A stretch of DNA of 64,000 bases from an uncultured Bacillaceae bacterium (GCA_947497585.1 CANMHG010000001.1:248001-312000), one strand, 5' to 3'; positions 8,991 to 17,391 are shown, numbered from the stretch's first letter. Numbers and translations: made by a program. The notes: generated by a model not told the origin, from the sequence alone.

Positions 8991-10532
8991 TTATAAAATT
9001 TTGAAATCCTCGAGAGCTTGCTTTAAGTCTGCTCTTGTTTCAACTTTGTCATCCAACGCAACACCAAGTTCAATCATGGTATTAGCAACCTCTGAACGAA
9101 TTCCAGTTACAACAGCATTACAACCTAATAATCTAAACCCATCAATAATTTTAAACATATGCGCAACTACTGCTGTATCAAGGTAAGCAACTCCAGATAA
9201 ATCGATAATCATCTTTTTGAATTTATTTTTCTCAATCTCACGCAGTGTTTTTTCTTGAAGTTTTTTTGCACGATAGGTATCCATTGTTCCTACAATTGGT
9301 AATACAGCCACTGTATCAGTTAGTGGAATAATTGGGACGGATAGCTCTTCAATTACCTCACGTTGTGAATGGAAGAGATTGTTCTTATATTCATTGAAAC
9401 TAATAATATAGTGATTTAAAAACATATCTAAATAGTAGTTTGTTTTCTTTTCAAGGCTAAAAAATTCATCAATTTCCACATCGCAATTTTTAAAGAAGTT
9501 ATACATAAAATCCCAATATAAACTACGTAATCCCTGGAACCACTCAAGCTTAATAATAGAGGGGAGGTCATGTTTTGCCCATTCTACACCCTGCTGTTTT
9601 GCAAGAATCAAAAGCTCATGCTCCGAGTCCTGATCTAAATAACTAACAATCTTTAACGCAATTTCATGCAAATGATTTTCAGTTATAGGTGAATCTTTAA
9701 TTTCTGCAAAAATTGTTCGAGAGCGTTTTTCTAAAAGTTCATCGAAGACTTCTTTATTAAAATATAAAAATTCCTTAAAACTGTGGTTTTCTATGTATTG
9801 TAATCCATCCATTTTAGTTACTTTAAACTCCTTTTTTTGTGTGATTGGAAATACGATATCAAATGTCGTCCCTACGCCTACAAAGCTTTCAACTTTAACC
9901 TTCGCACCGTGTTTATGTAGTGTAGTAAATACTTGGGTAAGACCCATTCCTGTTCCATTGTCTTTAGTAGAGAAAAAAGGAGTCCCTAGCAGCTCCAGTT
10001 TTTCAGAAGGAATCCCCGCTCCAGTATCTTTAATCCGAACACAAAGCTCTTCTCCTGACGAATAGAGGTCAACAGTAATTGACCCACGGTCTTCTATTGC
10101 TTCGAAAGCATTTTTTAGTAAATTGAAGAATGCTTTCTTAAGTGCATTTTTTTGTCCTAAGATTACTTTGTCGCAGTTTGAAAAACTTTTGATAATCTCC
10201 ACTCTATAGATTTGGTCCTGAAAGAGTGCGAGAATAGCTTCGAGTTCAGAGCATAAATTAATAGAGACATATTTTTCAGCCTCTAAGTCTGGTTTAGAAA
10301 CTTGTAAGAGATTATTCAAGGTAGATAGTGCATTGTCTAGTTCAGATAATGCAATATCGATATAGGGTTCAGACTTATCTTCATTAACAAGCTGTAAAAA
10401 ACCTTTTACTGCTGTTAAAGGATTACGAACTTCATGGGCAATCCCAGCAGATAATTGTCCGATAGAGGCTAGTCGGTTTAGTCTGAGCTTTTCGTCACTT
10501 TCTTCGTTGCTGGTTAATCCATTTTGTGACAA
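8991..10532 (-). CDS. Histidine kinase fused to RsbR/STAS-like module
   Basis: About 513 residues, soluble, with no PAS, HAMP or membrane segment. HisKA (H33 in AGIAHEVRNPLTAVKGFLQL, the form typical of sporulation kinases) and HATPase (NLLKNAFEA, DTGAGIP, GTGMGL) fill residues 1-240. A helical middle part (about 245-395) resembles the N-terminal half of RsbR-type proteins. A STAS domain follows (about 398-510) with VAVLPIVGTMDT, LSGVAYLDTAV and TGIRSEV, as in RsbR paralogues. The start is uncertain: TTG 10532 has AAGGGGG 11 bases upstream, while ATG 10577 lacks a good site. Either way it overlaps the RsbT-like gene. The two-headed architecture suggests a link between partner switching and a phosphorelay; this is inference. 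Confidence 0.8.
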   Translation of the reverse strand: MSQNGLTSNEESDEKLRLNRLASIGQLSAGIAHEVRNPLTAVKGFLQLVNEDKSEPYIDIALSELDNALSTLNNLLQVSKPDLEAEKYVSINLCSELEAILALFQDQIYRVEIIKSFSNCDKVILGQKNALKKAFFNLLKNAFEAIEDRGSITVDLYSSGEELCVRIKDTGAGIPSEKLELLGTPFFSTKDNGTGMGLTQVFTTLHKHGAKVKVESFVGVGTTFDIVFPITQKKEFKVTKMDGLQYIENHSFKEFLYFNKEVFDELLEKRSRTIFAEIKDSPITENHLHEIALKIVSYLDQDSEHELLILAKQQGVEWAKHDLPSIIKLEWFQGLRSLYWDFMYNFFKNCDVEIDEFFSLEKKTNYYLDMFLNHYIISFNEYKNNLFHSQREVIEELSVPIIPLTDTVAVLPIVGTMDTYRAKKLQEKTLREIEKNKFKKMIIDLSGVAYLDTAVVAHMFKIIDGFRLLGCNAVVTGIRSEVANTMIELGVALDDKVETRADLKQALEDFKIL

Positions 10533-10902
10533 TGACTGTCGTTCCCCCTTCCTCAGATGAGTTAATATAAAATTCATCCATTAATCTTTTTACACCGAGA
10601 AGTCCAAGACCTAGACCTTGAGAATTTGGGTCCTTTATACCGCTCATTACATCGGAGACAGATTTTATGCCAATCCCCCGGTCTTTAACGATGATTGTTA
10701 CACCTTTGTCATTTACTTCACAGGTAAACTCACCTATACCTTTTGCATGCATAATGACATTTCGTGTTAATTCTGAAATGCTAACAAAGACCTTTTGCCT
10801 ATCAATCTCTGAAAAAGGTAAGCTTTTTATTAATTGATTTGTTGAACTTAATGCAAGTAAAATATCATTTTCATTAATGATTGATGACTGATGTTTTTTC
10901 AT
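10495..10902 (-). CDS. RsbT-like serine/threonine protein kinase (GHKL fold)
   Basis: 135 residues, the usual size of RsbT and RsbW-type kinases. ELTRNVIMHAKG forms the N box, DRGIGIKSV the G1 box and GLGLGLLGVKRLMD the G2 lid, followed by GGTTV. RsbT phosphorylates STAS proteins of stressosomes and then binds RsbU. Here the downstream, overlapping gene encodes a STAS domain, the expected kind of substrate. No rsbS, rsbU or rsbV is adjacent. The start ATG 10902 has a GGGGGG site 4 bases upstream. Assignment to the RsbT family is firm at fold level, less so for exact orthology. Confidence 0.85.
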   Translation of the reverse strand: MKKHQSSIINENDILLALSSTNQLIKSLPFSEIDRQKVFVSISELTRNVIMHAKGIGEFTCEVNDKGVTIIVKDRGIGIKSVSDVMSGIKDPNSQGLGLGLLGVKRLMDEFYINSSEEGGTTVIVTKWINQQRRK

Positions 10903-11066
10903 AAATCCCCCCAGATTATACTAGCATCTCCATTATTATACAAAATAGCACAATTATTGCAAACCATACCCCTTATTAAAGTGAAATAAAATTAGAAAAT
11001 TTCGATAAATAGTGGTAGAATAAATGAATAGTCATTCATTTTCAAGAAATAAAAGGGAGTGGGATA

Positions 11067-11831
11067 ATGAAAGGAAAAGTAGTAATCGTTACAGGTGGTT
11101 CAAATGGAATGGGGAAATATATGGCTCAAAAATTTGCAAAAGAAGGAGCTTATGTTGTCATAACTGGTAGAACTCTTGAGAAATTAGAAGTAACAAGACA
11201 AGAGATTGAAACATTCGAGGGGCAGGTCCTCCCAGTTCAAATGGATGTGCGCCAGCCTGATCATGTTGCACATATGGTTAATGAAACTGACAAGGCATTT
11301 GGTAGAATTGATTATCTTGTAAATAACGCAGCGGGGAATTTTATTACACCTGCAGAGAAGTTATCTGTAAATGGTTGGAATTCAGTGATAAATATTGTTT
11401 TGAACGGAACGTTTTACTGTAGTTCTGCTGTAGGTAATTACTGGATTGAAAAAGGGATAAAGGGAAGTATAATTAATATGGTTGCTACATATGCGTGGAA
11501 TGCTGGAGCAGGAGTTGTACACTCTGCAAGTGCAAAAGCAGGGGTACTTTCTATGACAAGAACCTTAGCAGTTGAGTGGGGACGTAAATATGGTATTAGA
11601 GTCAATGCAATTGCTCCTGGTCCAATTGAACGTACAGGCGGAGCAGACCGATTATGGGAGTCAGAGGAAGCCGCTAAACGTACACTATCTAGTGTTCCTC
11701 TTGGTAGGTTAGGAACCCCAGAAGAAATCGCGGGTCTTGCCTACTTCTTATTATCTGATGAAGCGGCATATATTAATGGTGAATGTATAACGATGGATGG
11801 CGGCCAATGGCTGAATCAATTCCCATTTTAA
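11067..11831 (+). CDS. fadH: FadH (YkuF), 2,4-dienoyl-CoA reductase, SDR family
   Basis: 254 residues, the same length as B. subtilis YkuF/FadH. It has the short-chain dehydrogenase signature: TGGSNGMG for NADP(H) binding, NNAAGNF, a catalytic-region Ser/Tyr/Lys replaced in the pattern of dienoyl-CoA reductases (HSASAKAGV), and APGPIERTGG. It acts in beta-oxidation of unsaturated fatty acids in the cytosol. AGGGAGTGG lies ahead of ATG 11067. It is transcribed alone, divergently from the RsbT-like gene, with a terminator at 11875. Confidence 0.88.
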   Translation: MKGKVVIVTGGSNGMGKYMAQKFAKEGAYVVITGRTLEKLEVTRQEIETFEGQVLPVQMDVRQPDHVAHMVNETDKAFGRIDYLVNNAAGNFITPAEKLSVNGWNSVINIVLNGTFYCSSAVGNYWIEKGIKGSIINMVATYAWNAGAGVVHSASAKAGVLSMTRTLAVEWGRKYGIRVNAIAPGPIERTGGADRLWESEEAAKRTLSSVPLGRLGTPEEIAGLAYFLLSDEAAYINGECITMDGGQWLNQFPF

Positions 11832-11874
11832 AAATTAGGGTTGTGTTAAGGGACCTATCATTATAAGTGAGTGG

Positions 11875-11907
11875 AAACCTACTTTTGAATAAAGTAGGTT
11901 TTTTTCA
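11875..11907 (+). terminator. Terminator after fadH
   Basis: The stem AAACCTACTTT with its complement has a 4-base loop and is followed by an 8-base T-run. Confidence 0.85.
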
Positions 11908-11980
11908 ATTACCTCAGTTAGAGTAGATTAAAAACATATGGTATAATCTTGCATATCAGGCTAGAACGTAGGGGTGAATC

Positions 11981-13195
11981 ATGATGGATCCATTGGATAT
12001 TATGGCAAACATCGATCAAGTTGTACCTTATTATCAAGCGATATTTAGCGCGGATGAACAATGTGTAATCGGATATGAGGTGTTTGGGAGGATAAATACT
12101 GAGCAAGGTATAAAAAGTTTGGGTCCATTTTTTCATGATGAAACCATTCCAGAGGAGTTTAGATTAGAGGTTGATAATGAAATTTTAAGAAAAGCTCTAG
12201 GAGTTTTTTCTGAATTCCATCAAACTAGTTTAATCTTTATAAATCGTAATGCGAATTTATTAATGCTAGATCATGGTGAAGCATTTCTAGAAATGCTTTT
12301 ATCTTATCAACAAAAAGGATTAGAGCTTAAAAATGTTGTAGTTGAGATTACTGAGCATAATTTTCAAGGCGATATTGAACAGCTTAATCATTTACTTACC
12401 TATTATCGAACGTACGGAATTAAAATTGCAGTGGATAATATCGGTAAAGAAAGTAGTAATTTGGAGAGAATAGGTATTTTATCTCCAGATATTTTTAAAA
12501 TTGATCTGCAGGTTTTACGTCAAACCGAAATTAGCCAATCATTTCATGATGTGGTCTATTCTATTTCCTTGTTAGCAAGAAAGCTAGGAGCAACCCTTCT
12601 ATATGAGGATATTGAATCTGCCTTTCAGCTCCAATATGCTTGGAAAAATGGCGGTCGATACTATCAGGGCTATTATCTCCAAAAACCAGATAGAGAATTT
12701 GTAGAAAAAGATCTACTCAAAGAGCGATTAAAGCAGGAGTTCCAGCAATTCATTAAGTATGAAAAGAGAAAGCTTGAAGCGCTGTATAATATATCAGAAC
12801 AATTTCATGTTCAGCTACAGTCTGCTCTTATAAAATTTAAAAAGAACGAATCATATAATGAGTTCCTATCTTATTTGGGTAAGACATTACATGATAAAAG
12901 TTTTAGAATGTACATTTGTGATGAGGATGGTTTTCAACAATCTGCTAACCTTCTTAAGAAGGACAATAAATGGCTTGTTCAAGAACATTATTATATGAAA
13001 AATTGGAGCTGGAGACCTTATTTTCTTGAGACGATTTTTCGAATGAGAACGAAACGAATTGGGATTCTTTCTGATTTATATAGTGATATTGAGACTGGAG
13101 AAATAATTAGGACATTTTCTTACCCATTAGATGACCAACTATACCTTTTTATAGACGTACCTTATGACTACTTATATGATCATGATGCTCTATAG
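11981..13195 (+). CDS. ykuI: YkuI, EAL-domain c-di-GMP receptor with PAS-like C-terminus
   Basis: 404 residues, nearly collinear with recalled B. subtilis YkuI: EAL domain (about 20-250), a helical linker, then a PAS-like YkuI_C domain (about 275-400, ending YDYLYDHDAL). The EAL motif is YEVFGR, so the first metal Glu is kept. The usual DDFG loop-6 motif is DNIGKE, which fits the reported ability of YkuI to bind c-di-GMP without clear hydrolysis. No GGDEF is present. AGGGGTGA precedes ATG 11981. It is the third c-di-GMP protein in 8 kb and the only one with a degenerate active site. Confidence 0.92.
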   Translation: MMDPLDIMANIDQVVPYYQAIFSADEQCVIGYEVFGRINTEQGIKSLGPFFHDETIPEEFRLEVDNEILRKALGVFSEFHQTSLIFINRNANLLMLDHGEAFLEMLLSYQQKGLELKNVVVEITEHNFQGDIEQLNHLLTYYRTYGIKIAVDNIGKESSNLERIGILSPDIFKIDLQVLRQTEISQSFHDVVYSISLLARKLGATLLYEDIESAFQLQYAWKNGGRYYQGYYLQKPDREFVEKDLLKERLKQEFQQFIKYEKRKLEALYNISEQFHVQLQSALIKFKKNESYNEFLSYLGKTLHDKSFRMYICDEDGFQQSANLLKKDNKWLVQEHYYMKNWSWRPYFLETIFRMRTKRIGILSDLYSDIETGEIIRTFSYPLDDQLYLFIDVPYDYLYDHDAL

Positions 13196-13208
13196 TATTT
13201 TACACATA

Positions 13209-13243
13209 TCCTTATCTTATTATGGATAAGGATTTTGTTTTTG
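13209..13243 (+). terminator. Terminator after ykuI
   Basis: CCTTATC pairs with GATAAGG and is followed by ATTTTGTTTTTG. The T-run runs into the leader of the next small gene. Confidence 0.7.
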
Positions 13244-13279
13244 TGGGAAAGTAACAAAAACAAGGTGGTGATATATAGT

Positions 13280-13519
13280 ATGGAGCAGTTGAATTTTGTT
13301 CTATCAATATTAGTAATTCTTATACTGGCTTTTGGACTGATCTATACGTATAGACTAGGAACAAAACAGCATACTATGCGTAGCGAATACGATACCGAAA
13401 TAAGTGAAAAGGTCCAAGATCATCCATATATTCTAAACCCGGTTTTCCTTACTTATGCTATAGCAGCCGTGTTAGTCATTGCTTTTATTATATATAACGC
13501 TGTTGCTACTTCATGGTAG
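13280..13519 (+). CDS. Small two-helix membrane protein, unknown function
   Basis: 79 residues from ATG 13280, with AAGGTGGTGA ahead of it. An in-frame upstream ATG at 13235 lies in the preceding terminator and is unlikely. Two membrane segments (about 5-24 and 54-74) flank a charged loop of about 30 residues. I do not recognise the family. It sits between two terminators and is probably monocistronic. Confidence 0.7.
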   Translation: MEQLNFVLSILVILILAFGLIYTYRLGTKQHTMRSEYDTEISEKVQDHPYILNPVFLTYAIAAVLVIAFIIYNAVATSW

Positions 13520-13522
13520 CCC

Positions 13523-13557
13523 AGAACCACAAGGACATTACGTCTTTGTGGTTTTTT
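13523..13557 (+). terminator. Terminator after the small membrane protein
   Basis: A hairpin built from AACCACAA and TTGTGGTT (extended by GAC/GTC) is followed by a T-run. The 250 bases from here to 13806 hold no ORF or structure that I can support. Confidence 0.85.
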
Positions 13558-13806
13558 TGTGTAGCGGAAAGGAACGACCTAATTTAGGTTATTCTGTCGA
13601 CAGTTTATACGTAATCTAAACAAATTCCACCTTATTATTTCATATTAACTGAGTAATCTTGTTTATGGTCAAAAGAAAGCGGGAATATTGTTCGTACAGG
13701 CAATAACCTGTCAAATGGTGAGGGATTTTTACGAACGATTAATGGTCTTTATGAAACGTAATGTTGATACAATGATAAGTACAAGCCTTAAGGAAAGGGT
13801 GATATT

Positions 13807-14502
13807 TTGAATAAACGCCATTATTATTTAATTATGTCCGTTATTGTACTAGGATTTCTATTCCATCATCAGACTGTAAAGGCACAAGAAGCATTTACGA
13901 GGGAAGAAGCATTTGACTTCCTTGAGGATGCGTATAAAGCACAAACTTCTTTAGGTGAAAAGTATCAAACTTATAAAGAGGCAAGAGACACGTTAGAGCC
14001 TTATTTTACTGACGATTATGCAAAGTTATTCCTAGAGGAAAACCTTGTTTATGAGGAAGAAGGTTATACTATATACGGTTCTGATTTTGCATTGTACTAT
14101 ATTCCTTTTTATTCGTATACAGACGAAACAAAATTTATTTATGATTCAGAGAAGAATCAAATTTATGTATATGAGTTCTTTCTAAAACCTGAAGAGGGTC
14201 CTGTAGATTACGATGATCATTTTGAAACTATAATCTTAATAGAAGATGAAGGACACTGGAAGGTTAACGAAATTGTAGAAAGTACTAAAAAGCCAGATTT
14301 TATTAAAAAGATAGAAGAAAAGTCCGTTTCAAAGAAGACTTCACCAAAAAAAGAATTTACGATGGTACCAACACAAGATCATTCATATATTTCGTATCAA
14401 CATTGGGGAAGCTACTTTGTTTTACAAATGGAATATCAGAATCAATTCACTTACATCACAAAAAAGGAACCACTAAGGTTCCTTTTTTTGATTATTTTTT
14501 AA
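13807..14502 (+). CDS. Secreted DUF3993-like protein
   Basis: 231 residues with a Sec signal peptide (N-terminal NKRH, then a hydrophobic stretch to about residue 22, VKAQ cleavage region). The mature part is acidic with many aromatic residues, like DUF3993 proteins of Bacillaceae. The start is TTG 13807 with GGAAAGGGTG upstream. The last 13 or so codons run through a perfect terminator hairpin (14463-14489), so the C-terminal hydrophobic tail may be a read-through artefact of a lost stop codon. Its role is unknown. Confidence 0.7.
   Translation: MNKRHYYLIMSVIVLGFLFHHQTVKAQEAFTREEAFDFLEDAYKAQTSLGEKYQTYKEARDTLEPYFTDDYAKLFLEENLVYEEEGYTIYGSDFALYYIPFYSYTDETKFIYDSEKNQIYVYEFFLKPEEGPVDYDDHFETIILIEDEGHWKVNEIVESTKKPDFIKKIEEKSVSKKTSPKKEFTMVPTQDHSYISYQHWGSYFVLQMEYQNQFTYITKKEPLRFLFLIIF
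14463..14490. terminator. Bidirectional terminator inside the end of the DUF3993 gene
   Basis: AAGGAACC, a 5-base loop and GGTTCCTT, with A-run and T-run flanks. It serves the convergent DUF3993 and metallo-hydrolase genes and overlaps the last codons of the former. Confidence 0.8.
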
Positions 14503-15445
14503 GTAAGTAATCAATAATTCCCATCGCACACACCTCTAAATCTAGATCGAGTATAGAATAAACCTCATGACCTCTTGATATACCTAATGTATCAAGATGA
14601 TGGGTAATCGCCTCTAGAAGCCGAGCTTTTACTGCTTCTTTTTGTTCTATGTAAGATAGACCACGAGTGTTTTTTAGGCCCTCTTCACCTGAAGCCACAA
14701 AGATAGGAATCCAATGTTGAATTTGTTTAAATACTTCTTGAACGTTTGTAGACATACCAAAGTGTCCAAAATAAATTGAGTCGGGAGAAAGATCTTTTAT
14801 TCGACTAGTAGAACTCAACATGACTTCCGGATTGAATTGGTTAGGAGAGGTTGTTGGTAAGTAAAGTTCGACTCCTTCTCTCATTAGTTCCTGGTAGAAG
14901 ATACCAATTGTATCTCCAGTAAATATCCCATTACTAACAGATTCATGTATACTAAAATGATGATTTGCGTGCCCAGGGGTGTCATAGAAAGTTAAAGAGC
15001 AGTCAGAAGACAATTTTAGCGATTCACCATCTTGCATTATTATTATTTTTTCCTCAGGAATAGGTAAAATGGGTTCAAATAATGCATTAAATTTTTCACC
15101 ATATACAGCCTTTGCCCCAGCAATTAACCTTGACGGATTAGCTAGATGTCTTGCTCCTTTTGGATGAACAACAACCTTCGCATTAGGACATTTTTCTAAT
15201 AAAAGTCCGGCTCCTCCTGCATGATCGAGGTGAATGTGTGTTACAATGATATACTCAACCTCTTCAGGTTGGATATCCAGCTTATGTAGACCTTCTAGGA
15301 TAAAAGGGATTGAAGGGCTTGCACATGTTTCAACAATGGCCAGTTTCTCCTCTTTTATAACATATGTTCCTGTTCTTGCAGGTCTACCTAGATCAAAATC
15401 ATCAATTAAGGTGATTTTTTCATTTAATTCAATTAACCGATTCAT
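14492..15445 (-). CDS. MBL-fold metallo-hydrolase
   Basis: 317 residues of a metallo-beta-lactamase fold. Metal ligands are visible as THIHLDHAGG (motif 2), VVHPKGARH (motif 3), FTGDTIG (motif 4) and YFGHFG (motif 5). The first 190 residues are catalytic and the last 100 form a helical extension. ATG 15445 has AGGGAG 8 bases upstream. The substrate cannot be predicted; relatives include glyoxalase II-like and lactonase-like enzymes. Cytosolic. Confidence 0.85.
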   Translation of the reverse strand: MNRLIELNEKITLIDDFDLGRPARTGTYVIKEEKLAIVETCASPSIPFILEGLHKLDIQPEEVEYIIVTHIHLDHAGGAGLLLEKCPNAKVVVHPKGARHLANPSRLIAGAKAVYGEKFNALFEPILPIPEEKIIIMQDGESLKLSSDCSLTFYDTPGHANHHFSIHESVSNGIFTGDTIGIFYQELMREGVELYLPTTSPNQFNPEVMLSSTSRIKDLSPDSIYFGHFGMSTNVQEVFKQIQHWIPIFVASGEEGLKNTRGLSYIEQKEAVKARLLEAITHHLDTLGISRGHEVYSILDLDLEVCAMGIIDYLLKK

Positions 15446-15621
15446 GTATTCAACTCCCTAAAATTAGTGTGTTATTTTCAGTTTACAGGAAATTGATTTA
15501 AAATTCTAATTATAGAGAATAACAAGAATTTCAAAATCAAAATGTTTTTGGATAGAACATTGTGGATTGTTAATGCTAATATAAAAGGGAAGTCATACTG
15601 TATTAAGAAAGGAGAGGGACA

Positions 15622-15858
15622 ATGTCACAGCTTCAAGGAATTTTAACACGTCTAATTAGTCTTCAAGAAAAATCAGATGGTGGAGAACCACCTCAACGTT
15701 TTTTTGAGGTTAACGGTGAGAAAAAATGTAGTGTAAAGTATTTTGATAAAACAGGAACCTTTGAGTTGGAAATTTATCAACAAGGGGAAAAACCTAAATC
15801 CTATCAATTTGATAATGTAGATATGATTGCTATTGAGATTTTCGATTTAATTAGCTAG
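15622..15858 (+). CDS. ykuJ: YkuJ, small conserved protein
   Basis: 78 residues, nearly collinear with recalled B. subtilis YkuJ, whose structure is known but not its function. Key features are an RYFEVNGEK-like segment (here RFFEVNGEK) and a C-terminal IEIFDLI. A strong AAAGGAGAGG precedes ATG 15622. It leads a run of small genes transcribed together up to the terminator at 16436. Confidence 0.88.
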   Translation: MSQLQGILTRLISLQEKSDGGEPPQRFFEVNGEKKCSVKYFDKTGTFELEIYQQGEKPKSYQFDNVDMIAIEIFDLIS

Positions 15859-15897
15859 TAGTAATTAATACAATTTAAATGTGCTCAGAGGTGAATA

Positions 15898-16275
15898 ATG
15901 AGCGAAAATATTCAGGACTATCTAAATAGAGGCATGTATGGAAATAAACAAACAAACGTGGATGAGCGGAAACTATTTCTTTCAACGATCAGAGAACGAG
16001 TAATTGTCGCCTTAACTAATCGACAGGTTATGAAGAATGAGACGTACGCCCCCATAGTTGACTTGATAAAAAGTTATCCAGACTGTCACATGTACTTAGA
16101 TGGAGATTTGAATTATTCATATTTATCTAAATACATAAAGATTGTTAATAAGTTAAATATTCCCTTTACAATTTTTAATGATGTAAATCATGAAACAGAA
16201 CTTGGATTAGTGTTGGCGACGAAGAATAGAGCCATCAATAAGAACGATATTTTTGTGCCAGAAGGTGAATTCTAA
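15898..16275 (+). CDS. YueI family protein (DUF1694)
   Basis: 125 residues. SENIQDYLNRGMYG at the N-terminus and FLSTIRERVIVALT nearby are typical of the YueI family, and the C-terminal half looks like a small alpha/beta fold. B. subtilis has yueI elsewhere, so its place between ykuJ and ykuK is a difference in order. AGAGGTGA precedes ATG 15898. Function unknown. Confidence 0.8.
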   Translation: MSENIQDYLNRGMYGNKQTNVDERKLFLSTIRERVIVALTNRQVMKNETYAPIVDLIKSYPDCHMYLDGDLNYSYLSKYIKIVNKLNIPFTIFNDVNHETELGLVLATKNRAINKNDIFVPEGEF

Positions 16276-16292
16276 ACAATAGGAGGCTTTTC

Positions 16293-16436
16293 ATGGATCC
16301 AATTGTTACTTGTCCGAAATGTCAATCGAAAGCAAGATTTGAGGAAGTCTTAACTGCTCAATCTAACCAAAATGTTATTTATAGCTGTTCAAAATGTGAT
16401 TATACAAAACGTAATATTGAAACAAGTAAAGGGTAA
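16293..16436 (+). CDS. 47-residue zinc-ribbon protein
   Basis: A short ORF with AGGAGG 6 bases before ATG 16293. It encodes two CxxC pairs (C7/C10 and C32/C35) separated by 21 residues, the spacing of a small zinc ribbon. It lies 17 bases after the YueI-family gene and its stop meets a terminator, so it is the last gene of that operon. I cannot name it. Confidence 0.8.
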   Translation: MDPIVTCPKCQSKARFEEVLTAQSNQNVIYSCSKCDYTKRNIETSKG

Positions 16437-16470
16437 AAAAGTCTTTCAAGCGATTGAAAGGCTTTTTTTA
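16434..16470 (+). terminator. Terminator after the zinc-ribbon gene
   Basis: AAAAGTCTTTCAA, loop GCGA, TTGAAAGGCTTTTTTT. Confidence 0.9.
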
Positions 16471-16583
16471 TTTTGTCCTAAGTCTCCTATATATTTTTTA
16501 ACATCTTTCCTAAGTTGGACGTATAGTATATAAAAGGAGACAAAAGGAGCTGTTGTATCATCGAATCGTTTAGGTTTTATAAT

Positions 16584-17075
16584 GTGTCGGAAAAGGATAT
16601 GGACTTTGAGTTGGTATTAACTAGAATGAAGGGTTTTATGAAGAAGGATCCACGTTCACGTTATGTTCTTTCCATAGGAACTGATTCACATGTACATCAA
16701 ACCGAAACTCGATTTATTACAGCGATTCACTTACACCGTGTGGGTAAAGGTGCATGGGGATGCTTAAGAAATTATAATGTTAAACGAGCCATAAAAAGCA
16801 TAAGAGAAAAAATATCATTAGAAACTGCATTGAGTCAAGAAGTTACCTATTTATTTTCTCCTGAGGACTTAGCTGATTTAACTGAGATCATCCTTCCATA
16901 TGCTGATGAGGGGTCAGACCTAACCATTGAGATCCATTTGGATATTGGCGCTAGAGGAGCAACTAAGGAGCTAATTCAGGATATGACAGGCAGAATAACT
17001 GCTATGGGTCTTGAAGCAAAAATAAAACCTGAGTCATATGCTGCTTTCAGTTATGCGAACCGCTATACTAAGTAG
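16584..17075 (+). CDS. ykuK: YkuK, DUF458 RNase H-like fold protein
   Basis: 163 residues from GTG 16584. GTDSHVHQ near residue 36, RVGKGAWG and IHLDIGARGATK are conserved in the YkuK family, which is predicted to have an RNase H-like fold; its substrate is unknown. The only good ribosome binding site (AAAGGAG, 16543-16549) is about 35 bases before this GTG, and the frame is open with no ATG, GTG or TTG between. The true start may therefore be a rare ATC at 16557 or 16560. Confidence 0.82.
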   Translation: MSEKDMDFELVLTRMKGFMKKDPRSRYVLSIGTDSHVHQTETRFITAIHLHRVGKGAWGCLRNYNVKRAIKSIREKISLETALSQEVTYLFSPEDLADLTEIILPYADEGSDLTIEIHLDIGARGATKELIQDMTGRITAMGLEAKIKPESYAAFSYANRYTK

Positions 17076-17155
17076 TTGTAAATTATTGACAAGCATGTTT
17101 CCCTCTCTTTGAAACTATAAATTAATAACCAGATATATTAGTTGGAGGGAAAGTA

Positions 17156-17350
17156 ATGATAAATGGCACATTAAATAGGCTTACAAAGGATGAACAAGCT
17201 TTGTTATTAGAAGTACTATTTAGTCAACGATATGCATTAGACCTAGTAAGTGTTGAAATCGCAGACATCGAGAACGGTTCAAAACCAACAGATGAACTCG
17301 TATATAAACGCTTAATTACCCTTTATGATAAACTTGTAGATGAAATATAG
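17156..17350 (+). CDS. abbA: AbbA, anti-repressor of AbrB
   Basis: 64 residues, matching recalled B. subtilis AbbA (65 residues) in length and in the pattern TKDEQALLLEVL, then ALDLVSVEIADIENG, ending in LITLYDKLVDE. AbbA is a DNA-mimic that binds AbrB and lifts its repression at the onset of stationary phase, and is under Spo0A control in B. subtilis. TTGGAGGGA precedes ATG 17156. A TTGACA at 17086 has no -10 at normal spacing; a Spo0A-activated promoter with long spacing is possible but unproven. Confidence 0.88.
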   Translation: MINGTLNRLTKDEQALLLEVLFSQRYALDLVSVEIADIENGSKPTDELVYKRLITLYDKLVDEI

Positions 17351-17360
17351 AATGGTATCG

Positions 17361-17391
17361 GACTATTACTCAAAGTGATAGTCTTTTTTTC
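17361..17391 (+). terminator. Terminator after abbA
   Basis: GACTATTACT, loop CAA, AGTGATAGTC and a 7-base T-run. Confidence 0.85.
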
